Shown here in pieces: positions 1 through 15,380 of a stretch of DNA of 37,848 nucleotides; within the stretch, counting starts at the first letter, position 1, and each line of letters starts with the position of its first letter. This stretch comes from Pigoraptor vietnamica (lineage: Eukaryota > Opisthokonta > Filasterea), in contig CALSCQ010003178.1 in the NCBI GenBank assembly GCA_943704525.1, positions 1-37,848 on the forward strand. Reading direction: 5' to 3'. The notes below the pieces were generated by a model that worked only from the letters and a program-made list of their open reading frames with translations, was not told the DNA's origin and did not search any database. Made by a program: the position numbers and the translations under genes.

Positions 1-20
1 TTGTTACATTTGCGCAGTCA

Positions 21-36
21 ACACACACACACACAA

Positions 37-107
<71 letters not shown>

Positions 108-154
108 GACACACAGACACACACACACACAGACACACACACACACACACACAC
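21..154. repeat. (CA)n microsatellite
   Basis: Nearly pure CA dinucleotides with a few CAGA interruptions. It lies downstream (minus strand) of the splice donor of the hydrolase-like gene, so it is probably intronic. Confidence 0.9.
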
Positions 155-231
155 AGCAGACAGACAGCAAGGTATAGGCACTCAACACCACGAGTGGTGC
201 AGGCGGGGGTGGGGGAGTGGGATGTGCGCAC

Positions 232-420
232 CAGCAACCCGGGGCACAGTATGGCAATGTCGCGGCAGTCGGAGGGCACGTTGCGCGGGTACGAAATGGC
301 ACCGCACAGCTTAATGCCATTCGTGTTGGTGAAAAAGATGCGCTCTGTGGAGGCAAAGGGAGAAGGCGTCCCCGGAAGTATTGGCGAGGGCGCCGCCTCC
401 TCCCTCTCCATCTTGAACAT
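232..420 (-). CDS. Alpha/beta-hydrolase-like protein, first exon (partial)
   Basis: First coding exon of a minus-strand gene that continues off the left edge. ATG at 420 opens a 63-codon frame beginning MFKMEREEAAP; a second Met at codon 4 is an alternative start. The part FFTNTNGIKLCGAISYP followed by IAILCPGLL matches the first strands of serine-hydrolase (S33-like) alpha/beta folds, where a hydrophobic strand ending in Pro-Gly leads to the oxyanion loop. The frame ends at a GTGCGC donor (231/230), followed by the CA-rich tract, so the catalytic Ser/Asp/His are outside the window. It is head-to-head with the acyl-CoA oxidase gene. Family assignment is by pattern only; the substrate is unknown. 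Confidence 0.55.
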
Positions 421-1035
421 GGCGCAGGTGTGCGTGCGTGTGATGTACGCGCGTGTGTGTGTGTGTGTGTGTTTGTACCTGCGTCTGCGTAGTGTGTTGT
501 GTGCAAGTGCGTGTTAGGGTTCAAGCGGAAATGTACAATATATGCGTGCGCACACGTGCTCCTAGGACGTGTTGCGTGCGCGTGTGAGTCGTTTTTCTGT
601 GCGAAGTGCGCATGAATGCACTCGGCGCTTTTTGTGTGTGTAAATAGTGTTAGTGTTAGGGTGAGGGTTAGGCCAAAGTGAAACGATGTTACTCTCTCCG
701 AAATTTTACGATCAGCTGATTTTTTACTGTTCCAAAATTCCGCCATACAAAATGTATCGAAGTCATTTTTCCGTTTGTTTACATCACGTGACAAGGCGCT
801 TTTCCGATCGAATTCCTCCGACATCCGCTTGCAGTCACACCCTCACTCGCACACACACACACACACACACAGACACACGCACACACACACACACACACAC
901 ACCTTCTGTTCTCGCTTACAGCCCTGTCTAGCAGCGTCTCACATGGACAGAGCGCGCGATCTTTCATAATCCAACATAACTGTGTTTTGCGATTCCCAGT
1001 AGCGATTGCACTTGTTCTCTGCCACCCAATCTGAG
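421..1035. promoter_or_regulatory. Shared upstream region of hydrolase-like gene and acyl-CoA oxidase
   Basis: The 615 bp between two divergent start codons. It holds a short GT tract (about 456-471), a CA tract (about 848-901), CACGTG palindromes at 553-558 and 785-790, and telomere-like GTTAGGG/GGGTTAGG words at about 649-672. No TATA box is obvious. A bidirectional promoter role is inferred from gene orientation; the CACGTG sites would suit bHLH factors but are not shown to work. Confidence 0.4.
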
Positions 1036-5586
<4,551 letters not shown>

Positions 5587-5993
5587 GAGAGAGGGCCGCG
5601 TAGTGCCTTGAGAAGAGACGGAGAGAAGAGCGATGGTTGCGAAGGGAGGGGAGAGTTGTTGAGCGCGCGTGTGGGAGCCGGCGTTTGAGAGGTGGTGATG
5701 TCTGGACGCTGGTGAATGAAACATACACAGAACGGAAAAAAGCGGTGCGCGTGTGCGGATGTAACACGCGCGCTCGTGATCACAGCGAGCGATGGCAATG
5801 TCCATTCATTGCAGACGCAAGCCCTTCGCTGCGCACGGCGCGGAGACAGAATTCACAGTCGCCGCCGTCGCACTATGGGGCGCAAAAAGAAAACACCTCA
5901 CAACCTCGTCAAACACGGTGCACTGGCACCCGACGTCAACGACGATTCCAAAAAAAGCTCGCACAAAACACGAAGAGGCCACCGCCGCTTCGT

Positions 5994-7018
5994 TTACGCC
6001 GACGTCGACGGACGTGCGCCTCGTGCGCGTTCCTCGGCGGCAGCCTCGAGGTAGATGAAGAGCGCGCGGCGCACCTCCTTGACCATCGCACCAATGACGG
6101 CGACAAACGGGTCGGCGGGCTTGCCCACGACCCCCTTCGCGATGACGTCCAGCACGCCGTCAATCCGCCGCGTGCTGTTCGCCACAAGCGCCGTCACCTC
6201 GGGCGCACTCGGACAGCTGAGGCCCAGCAGAGTCCCCGTCATCGTCACGATAAACTCTCGCGTCGTCGTGACGACATCGACGAGCGCAGCCGCAAACTCC
6301 ATGTCCGCGGGGATGGGCTTGCTCCCGCCGCCCGTCACGACCTTGATGCGCGCAAGCATCGCGCCGACCGCCGCAATGATCCGCTGGAGTATGCCGGCGA
6401 GGCAGTCGTCCAGTGCTAGCAACGGCGTGAGGAGGCGCCGCTCAAACGCCTCGACGACGGCCGCCGCGCCCTGAGCAAGCGCGAGGCCGTACGCAGTGCG
6501 GCCCTCCGCCTCGCGCAGAAGAGAGATGGCGCCGGCGTCTAGGAGTGCGTTGACGACGTCGACCGCCCCCGCGCACGCGGCAATCATGAGGGGAGTGCGG
6601 CCATCGCTGCTCGAGGCGTTCACGGACGCACCGACCGAGACGAGTATCCGCACGACATCGAGCGACGGCACGCCGCTTGCCACCATGAGCGGCGTCCACC
6701 CGCGCTCGTCACGAATGTCCGCGCCCACGCCCTCCTTTATGCACCGGACAACGCCCTCGGCGTCTCCCTTCCCGGCGCACTCGAACATGACGTCCTCGGG
6801 ACGCGGGGGAGGCGGTGGCGAAGGGGCGCGGCCTGGCGATGGGGCAGAAGCGATGCTGTTGCGGGGTATCACGACCGACGCCACCATCGATCCCGGCCGC
6901 GGTCGCTTTTCGCGGAGGAGCGCTGCGTGCACAGACTTGTGCTTGTCGGAAGCGGGCGAGTCGTTGGGCGGCGGAGTGGATGGTGGCGGGGACTGCGTGG
7001 CTGTCGACGCTGCAGAGT

Positions 7019-7050
<32 letters not shown>

Positions 7051-8529
7051 CACGCGAATCCACAAGGGCAGCTTCACCTCACAGTTCACTGATGAGGACT
7101 GAGTGGCCAACAGAACACAATCAAACTGGAACGACGCCCAATCGTCCCGCGGAGTCTCATGTTGCAGCCACAATAACACAACAACCCCAGCACTCTCTAG
7201 CAGAGAAAAGAGCGCTCTGCGGAAAAACACGGCGCAACCACACGCACCTGCCCTCTCGCGCTCGTCCGACATGGGCGCAATGCTCGAAGACGCCGACGAA
7301 ATGGACGCGCGGCTCGACGGCGGCACAGCAGGCACAGGGGCCGCAGGGAGTGCCGGTGGGTCCAGCAGGGCAGCTTCAGACCGAGAGCGGTCCTTCGTCT
7401 CCCCCGGAAGCACGGCCAACGAGAGGTCGTCGCTGCGCATTGGCGGTTGCGACTCGGACCTCATGCGACCCTCGTCCAAATCCGGGGTAGACGCGCGCAG
7501 AGACGGGCGAAGAGGCGGCGCGTACGATGGCGGCGCGGGCTTCGGTGAGCGCGGCGGTTCCTCATTGGTGGCAAAGCTGCCCCGGATGGAAGAGGGCTCG
7601 CTCGGAGGACCCTGGGAGATGGTCGACACCTTGCGCGAGGGTGGGCCTGCGGGGCGGAGAAGGCGAAGGAGTGTTACACACGGGACGCAGTGGGCAGTCA
7701 CGATTGTAGACCGACAACACACGCAATCGCAACACGTAGGTCACGATGTTGCGAAGTAGGGCGGCACAACTGCAATGCGGCACACACACGCATCGCTAAT
7801 AGAGTCGACCATGGCCGCGCATGCCACACGCCCCAGCACACGCACGGACCTTTGGGGTCCATGTTGAGAATCTCCTCAAAGCTCAAAATGTCGTCGTCGC
7901 TGAGAGACCCATCGCTCTCCAGACCCGCCATATCTGCGACAGTAACGTCGTATCAGCAACTGTTACCAAGTGGGTAACGACAACAAGGGACAATTCGAAA
8001 TTGGCAAACAAGGGCGCAAGCACAGAACAGACGAATGCCATGCCGAAAGGTGTGAGCGTTACAGTGTTAACATACACACGCACCTTCGTTGGACTTGGAT
8101 CGCTTCATGAGGCTGGACGAGACAACTGGCACGAGCGCGAAGGAGTGCATTAGTGAAGCTCACGTGCGTGTGCATAAGGAAGGACGAGGCAGCGGTGCGC
8201 AATCCCATCGATCGCACACACACAGCTCAGCATTCGCGCTTGATAGCGTCTGCAATACGTTCACCGGCGAAACACACGGATAGCCGATTGCGGCTGAATG
8301 CGTGTGTGTGTGCGTCTGTGGCGTTTATGTGTTTGCATGTGCGTGCGTGCGTGCGTTAGTGTATGTGTTTGCATGGGTGGGTGTGCGTGCGTGCGACACC
8401 CACTGCTCCTGAGGTTGTCCTTCGACCCCGACTTCTTGATCGACCCCTTCTTTTTCGCCTTCTTCTCCTTCACCTCCTCGTCAATCTGGTCCCACAGCAC
8501 CTGCGCCTTGCGGAACTTGCGCTCGGCGT
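5994..8529 (-). CDS. Ankyrin-repeat protein with long disordered N-terminal half (5' end missing)
   Basis: Minus-strand exons 8529-8404, 8125-8084, 7933-7850, 7646-7248 and 7009-5994 join with consistent phases into about 555 residues. The N-terminal part is a charged Lys/Glu segment (EKKAKKKGSIKKSGSKD), then about 200 residues rich in Pro, Ser and Arg. Next come two clear ankyrin repeats (DERGWTPLMVAS, SSDGRTPLMIAACAG) plus flanking half-repeats, and a C-terminal helical domain of about 150 residues ending ARGARPSTSA. The first exon enters in phase 1, so at least one upstream exon is missing; none is seen before the microsatellite at 8581. A shorter product could start at Met in exon 8125-8084 (MKRSKSNEDM). 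Probably a scaffold; function not recognised. Its 3' end converges with acyl-CoA oxidase. Confidence 0.7.
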
Positions 8530-8579
8530 CTGTGGGCAGCGACAGAGAGATTAGGGGGGCAGCACTATAGCGCTCTCAT

Positions 8580-8580
<1 letters not shown>

Positions 8581-8649
<69 letters not shown>

Positions 8650-8703
8650 CTCTCTCTCGGTGTGTGTGTGTGTGTGTGTGTGTGTCTGTGTGTGTGTGTG
8701 TGT

Positions 8704-8787
<84 letters not shown>
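8581..8787. repeat. Compound (GT)n-(CT)n microsatellite
   Basis: GT runs broken by TCTCTC, then about 80 bp of pure CT. It lies exactly between two genes that both lack their 5' parts (ankyrin gene to the left, NME7 to the right). Confidence 0.97.
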
Positions 8788-8790
<3 letters not shown>

Positions 8791-8849
8791 GCGTACGTAT
8801 TGATCGGGCACTGAGGGCATTCCATCGCTGACTGCCTGGCCGGTCGCAG

Positions 8850-9349
8850 GAATTCCTCGAGATTTACAAGGGCGTTGTTCCCGAGTACTCGGCCATGGTC
8901 ACCGAGCTCACGTGCGGCGCGTGCATTGCGCTCGAAGTGCGCCTGGAGGGCAGCCGAGAGGGTGGGTCGGAATGTTGCTCGTCTCCCTCGTGCTGCTTCA
9001 CTAGTTTCGACAGAGTAGATGGCCCTTTATTTGCGTTGTGCGCTCACGTCACTCGCAAATTTATACCGCTCACATTTCCACTGCGTCTGCGAACGGCGAG
9101 TGTGCCCCCCCACCCCCACCCCTTATTTTGCCGTTGCTAACACACATTCGCGCTCTCGATTGTGCAGTCGCCCAAAAGTTCCGTCAGCTCGTGGGCCCCT
9201 CGGACCCCGAAATTGCGCGCCACCTGCGGCCCAAGTCGATACGCGCGCGCTTTGGCCGCGACAAGGTCAACAACGCCGTGCACTGCACAGACCTCCCAGA
9301 GGACGCGCCGCTCGAAGTCGAGTACTTTTTCCGGGTGCTGCAGCCTTGA
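8850..9349 (+). CDS. NME7: NME7 (nucleoside diphosphate kinase 7), C-terminal two exons only
   Basis: Exons 8850-8961 and 9168-9349 (phase 1 junction) encode the last 97 residues of an NDP-kinase domain. The segments EFLEIYKGVVPEY, DPEIARHLRPKSIRA and NAVHCTDLPEDAPLEVEYF match the C-terminus of animal NME7 closely, including the active-site His in NAVHCTD. NME7 normally has a DM10 domain and two NDK domains and works at cilia and the gamma-tubulin ring complex. Nothing upstream on this strand can supply the other roughly 280 residues: the microsatellite and then an opposite-strand gene lie there. The gene is thus truncated, by assembly error or as a real fragment. The reading is open and looks under constraint, which favours assembly error. 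Confidence 0.85.
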
Positions 9350-9652
9350 GGGAGAGTGTGTGCTTTGAGGGTGTGTGTGCCTTGAGTGAGAGTGTGTGTG
9401 TGCCCGTCGTCTGAACTGATCTGCTTTAACTGCTGTCTGCTGCGCCCCTTCGCGTCTGCCGTTGCGCGCGTTGCGTTGAATTTTGCATGCGTTTGCTCCG
9501 CACTAAAGAAATGCCTGACGAGACACTAGAGACGCCCGTAAACACGAGTCACCCACAAATAGGGAGGTGCGAGTGAATTCGGCAATTCAGCCAGTGTGAA
9601 ATGTAGTACGAACCAGAAGTTCTGCTCGGCTGTTTGTATGACATACAAGTAT

Positions 9653-10010
9653 GTTCACAGTCCTCTTGTTCTCGTCCGGTCAGTAGTGTCATTCTTTTCA
9701 CTTCAGCCGGCACACAAGCCGACCAAGACGTCCCTTCGATCTCCACTGCGCTGCTGCAACACGTGTTTGGGTGACAATTGTTTACAGTCCCGCTTATTCT
9801 CGTCGGGCGCTTTTAGTCATTTCCTTCCATTCACGGTGAGCCAACACAGGCCCCGACCGCCACTGCGCCGCTGTATTCACTAAATGTTTACAGTCCGTGT
9901 GTTCTCTTGAGTGTCATTTCCTTCCATTCACGGTGAGCCAACAGCCGGCACACAGACAGACGTCCTCCTTCGAACCCCACTGCGCCGCTGCATCCAGAGT
10001 TCTGCTCAGC
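9653..10010. repeat. Degenerate tandem repeat, about three units of 106-127 bp
   Basis: Units start at about 9653, 9780 and 9886 with GTT(T/C)ACAGTCC and end in CACTGCGC(C/T)GCTG. Shared internal words include TCATTTCCTTCCATTCACGG (units 2 and 3) and GCCGGCACACA (units 1 and 3). A further shared word, AGTTCTGCTC(G/A)GCT, sits just before unit 1 (about 9618) and at the end of unit 3 (about 9998). No protein is seen in the 9350-10250 interval. Confidence 0.7.
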
Positions 10011-10250
10011 TATCTCGGGTTCATCGGGAAGCGCCCGCAAGCCACACCCGCCGAGGCAGGTAGGCAAGTGCGAACAGGGAGGGGACGAACCCCAGTGCCC
10101 CTTTAGCCCGCTAACCTTTGTCATCAACACAGAAATAGATGCATATTATGCATTGCAGTTATAAGGTTAATCATAAGACGTGGAGAGGGCGGTGCATGCA
10201 CGCGGGCGCAGGGACAAGCGCCACCGCGCGCGCCGGCCCATTATGGGACT

Positions 10251-10523
10251 CACGTGATGTGTCCAGTCACGTGTGTGGTTACGACGCCCGCTAACTCTCA
10301 CCCTGTGTTGCACTTACCGGCTGGGTGTAACAGGTAACGCGGTAACCCTCACTGTAAGTTAAAGATTGGCTGGCGGTTGAGTGATTGGCTGGTGGGGAAC
10401 ATGCACGTGCTGGACCGCTCAGGTGCTGCACTTTTTCAAAGTAAGGGGTGTTTGTACGTCCGCAACTACTTCCACTGCTCCGTCGTTCGCCTCGCTTCCT
10501 CGCGTCCTCTCACACCACGCACC
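10251..10523 (+). promoter_or_regulatory. Adenosine kinase upstream region with paired CACGTG and inverted CCAAT boxes
   Basis: CACGTG occurs at 10251-10256, 10268-10273 and 10404-10409. GATTGGCTGG (an inverted CCAAT core) occurs twice in 30 bp, at about 10363 and 10382, as a direct repeat. GGTAAC words occur at about 10333-10345. Placement just upstream of the ATG suggests promoter elements; this is inference from motif type and position. Confidence 0.45.
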
Positions 10524-12764
<2,241 letters not shown>

Positions 12765-13442
12765 AAACTCGGTGCTGACTCTCAGTCTGCGCCGTGCTGT
12801 GCGCACACTCCCGGTTGGAATCGTCTGTTTTGCTGTCGTTGAAAGTTTGGATGCGCTCTTCTTCTGTCTGCAATTGTTGCGTTGATGTCGCGTTCGCTCG
12901 CGTGCGCGTGCGGTTTGCCAGTGCGGCAATAAGAGCGCAAAGTGGCGGTGCTGTGCGCCGTCCGTGCGAATCGAACAAGGACTGGTGTCAATGGCCTCTG
13001 CACTTATTAATAGTCTTGACTATTTTAATTCTCAGTCCCATTCAACCCGAGATTGAGCAAACAAGCGGCCACGGCTGGACTGAACTTACAGTTCGCGCGG
13101 GACAAGGATAACTATGACCTGGCCCGAGAAGCTAAATAATGCATGCCATCGTCGGCGGTGCGAGCTGAAGAACGCGAACTGAACGATTGAGTCCGTCCCG
13201 GTACCGTCGGTCGGCGGTCAGTTTTAATTTTTCAAACACAGCAAGTGAACTGAACGTGGCGAGAAGTAAAAAACGAGGCAGCGCGGAGAGTACTCGATGT
13301 CAATTGAAAATATGATCCTGTCCATAAGATTTCCATTCGCACGCGTGCAGGAGGTCTTCCGTCTCCACCATTATGGAGTGAAATAATAGACGGTACAGCC
13401 ATTCACACCGCAGCTGCAAATATAATTAAGCTTAGACACACT
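12765..13442. other. Intergenic region between convergent ADK and acylphosphatase genes
   Basis: No convincing reading frame. A perfect 7-bp inverted repeat AATAGTC/GACTATT with a 2-nt loop lies at 13009-13024 in an AT-rich patch. Both genes end here, so their 3' UTRs and polyadenylation sites should lie within it, though no AATAAA stands out. Confidence 0.6.
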
Positions 13443-14495
13443 TCATTCCCGCACGGAAAAGAACGCGAACGCGAGTCGGTCGGTCTGCTTTTCGTTCTTA
13501 AACTCACACCGGTCAATGCGCGATTTTGGGCTTCCCTTCGTCTTGAGCCATGTCTTCCTGCGCCGGATTGTAACAGTTACGGCAAGACAAACTTGTTACG
13601 GCCAGACAAACTTGAAAGGCTAAGTAAAAGAATCAGGTATCCACCGTCGGTGACAGCATTATGACAACAGCCGATGTGGTTTTTTCAGTTGTCATGAGGG
13701 AAAAAAAAAAAAAAAAAAAAAGAATAACCTAAAAGACAAACTTAAGCCGAGCCGAGAATATTATCTGCAGAACAATGCAGAGGCGACACCACTCCTTACA
13801 CCGAGACTCAAATGGAGCTACCGAAGCAATGATAACACATTGACACCAGCAAAATTAACACCGTACAGTCACGGGAGTCAGACAAAAGGAGCCGAATACC
13901 AACTGCAACCGACAATTCCAGTCACAGACGCATCGCGCCAAACTGCACACGCGGTACGCACATGGCGGCAACTTTGTCCGCCGCGCCCTGCACGACCCCT
14001 TCGACAGTGCCCGTCTCCGTATTGCGGCACCACCCGACGAGCCCCAGGGACTCTGCCTGCTGCTTCGTGTACTTGCGGAAGAAGACGCCTGCGTGCATGA
14101 AGTAGCCAGTTGGAGAGTCAAGAACATTCAGGGACTGTTGCAACAATGAAGACAGCGCGAAACACAGCGGTAGAGACGAACGAACGCCGAGTACAGTAAC
14201 AGCCTGTGCTCCCACACACTGGCATTGCAGAGGTGTCTCCGGAGGGTCCGCCGCAATTAAAGTGCGCACGGTGCTCAGCACAGGTCCGACTATTCAGCTT
14301 GTTACACCGACAATGACTCGCTCGCCTTTGCCACGACCAATGAAACACCGACGGCCGAAAAACCGGCAGCTAGCGGGAACAACCTAGAACACGGCCGAGA
14401 GGACGTGCCAGGGACAGCAATTCACTCGGCGACGCACCTTGCACCTTGCCAAAGACTTCAAAGTCAACGGACACATAGCGCGCGGCTGCGGCCAT
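13443..14495 (-). CDS. ACYP: Acylphosphatase
   Basis: Small alpha/beta enzyme that hydrolyses acyl phosphates such as 1,3-bisphosphoglycerate. Three minus-strand exons, 14495-14438, 14088-13962 and 13557-13443, join in phases 1 and 2 to exactly 99 codons plus stop, the typical family length. The N-terminus has FEVFGKVQGVFFRKYT, with the phosphate-binding loop and catalytic Arg24. The middle has LGLVGWCRNTETGTVEG with catalytic Asn42, then VQGAADKVAAM. Exon 3 supplies TWLKTKGSPKSRIDRCEF and the last strand ending AFAFFSVRE. The third exon is short and easily missed; it lies beyond a 404-nt intron containing a poly-A/T run (about 13700). The start at 14495 has A at -3 and G at +4. Confidence 0.93.
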
Positions 14496-15380
14496 GTTCG
14501 CCTGTTGCGCAAGCGCCTTTGCGGCGTCCTCTTCTGCACAGCCGACGCACGCGATCTCAGCAGAGTAGGACACCGGCACAACAGAGTAGAATGCCCAGCC
14601 GAGCCGGCAACTCTGAATTGGGCAGCACGTGCTATTCTCAGGATACAACATTTTCACTTGAGAGCAAAGAGAGAGAAGATTCACACTGACTCTGAAGGTG
14701 TCAAAGGGGACACATGCACCCACGTACACATGCATATGAACAACACATGTCGCAACAAGGCATGCAAACACGTGCACGCACGGTTGCTCCACAGCGTGCC
14801 GCCAACAAATGTCTTGGACAGCGCACGCGCACACCACACACCCCTCTGTTTTGTGTTGGCGGCAAAGCGGCTGCTGTAGAACGCGAAAACGACGAGCGCC
14901 CCAATGGCAACTGCGAAACCGACAATGTGTGCGTACGAGCGCAAGCACGAACTTCGCTCGATGGTGAGCCCTCTTCCCTCGCCGGAGCCGCTCGACACTC
15001 TCGCGACAGGGAGCTGCTTCACCATTATGAGGCACAGCGCAACAGCACGCACCACATCGCGCACACACGCGCACGCAGACCTCTAAAGTAAAGCGAGTGA
15101 AGGCGGATGGTATTGGGGAATCGTGGCGTTGCCACTCGCACAATCAGAGGGGTGTGGCGGTGACGGGCTGTTACAAGCCGTTACGATCTCTGCCATATCA
15201 GTTCCCTTTTTTTTCAGCTGACACCTCTCACACTGTGTGCGTCTGCGCAAAAGCAACGGTCGAAGCCACCCGTCGATATACAAATGCAAGGATTTCACTA
15301 CGTCGGAGCTTCGGCACATTTATTGCGAACGCCGGCACGGCAAGGCGGGCGCAGAGAATTGAATGCCGTGAAACAAACTT
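14496..15380. other. Region between acylphosphatase start and quinone oxidoreductase stop
   Basis: Open frames exist on the minus strand upstream of the acylphosphatase ATG but show no recognisable domain; they probably reflect GC-rich composition and the 5' UTR or promoter of acylphosphatase. I see no RNA gene. Confidence 0.5.

Noticed and set aside
18-824. A 268-codon minus-strand open frame across the left end
   Set aside because: It runs through CA/GT microsatellites, which stay open as repeated His-Thr or Cys-Val codons, and overlaps the hydrolase-like exon in another frame. No domain is visible.
5637-6474. Plus-strand frames rich in Arg between 5637 and 6474
   Set aside because: They are antisense to the ankyrin gene's last exon, which has recognisable ankyrin motifs; Arg richness is the usual shadow of a GC-rich coding strand.
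8551-8831. Frames of Arg-Glu, Thr-His or Ser-Leu repeats at the compound microsatellite
   Set aside because: Pure translation of GT/CT repeats, in several frames and both strands.
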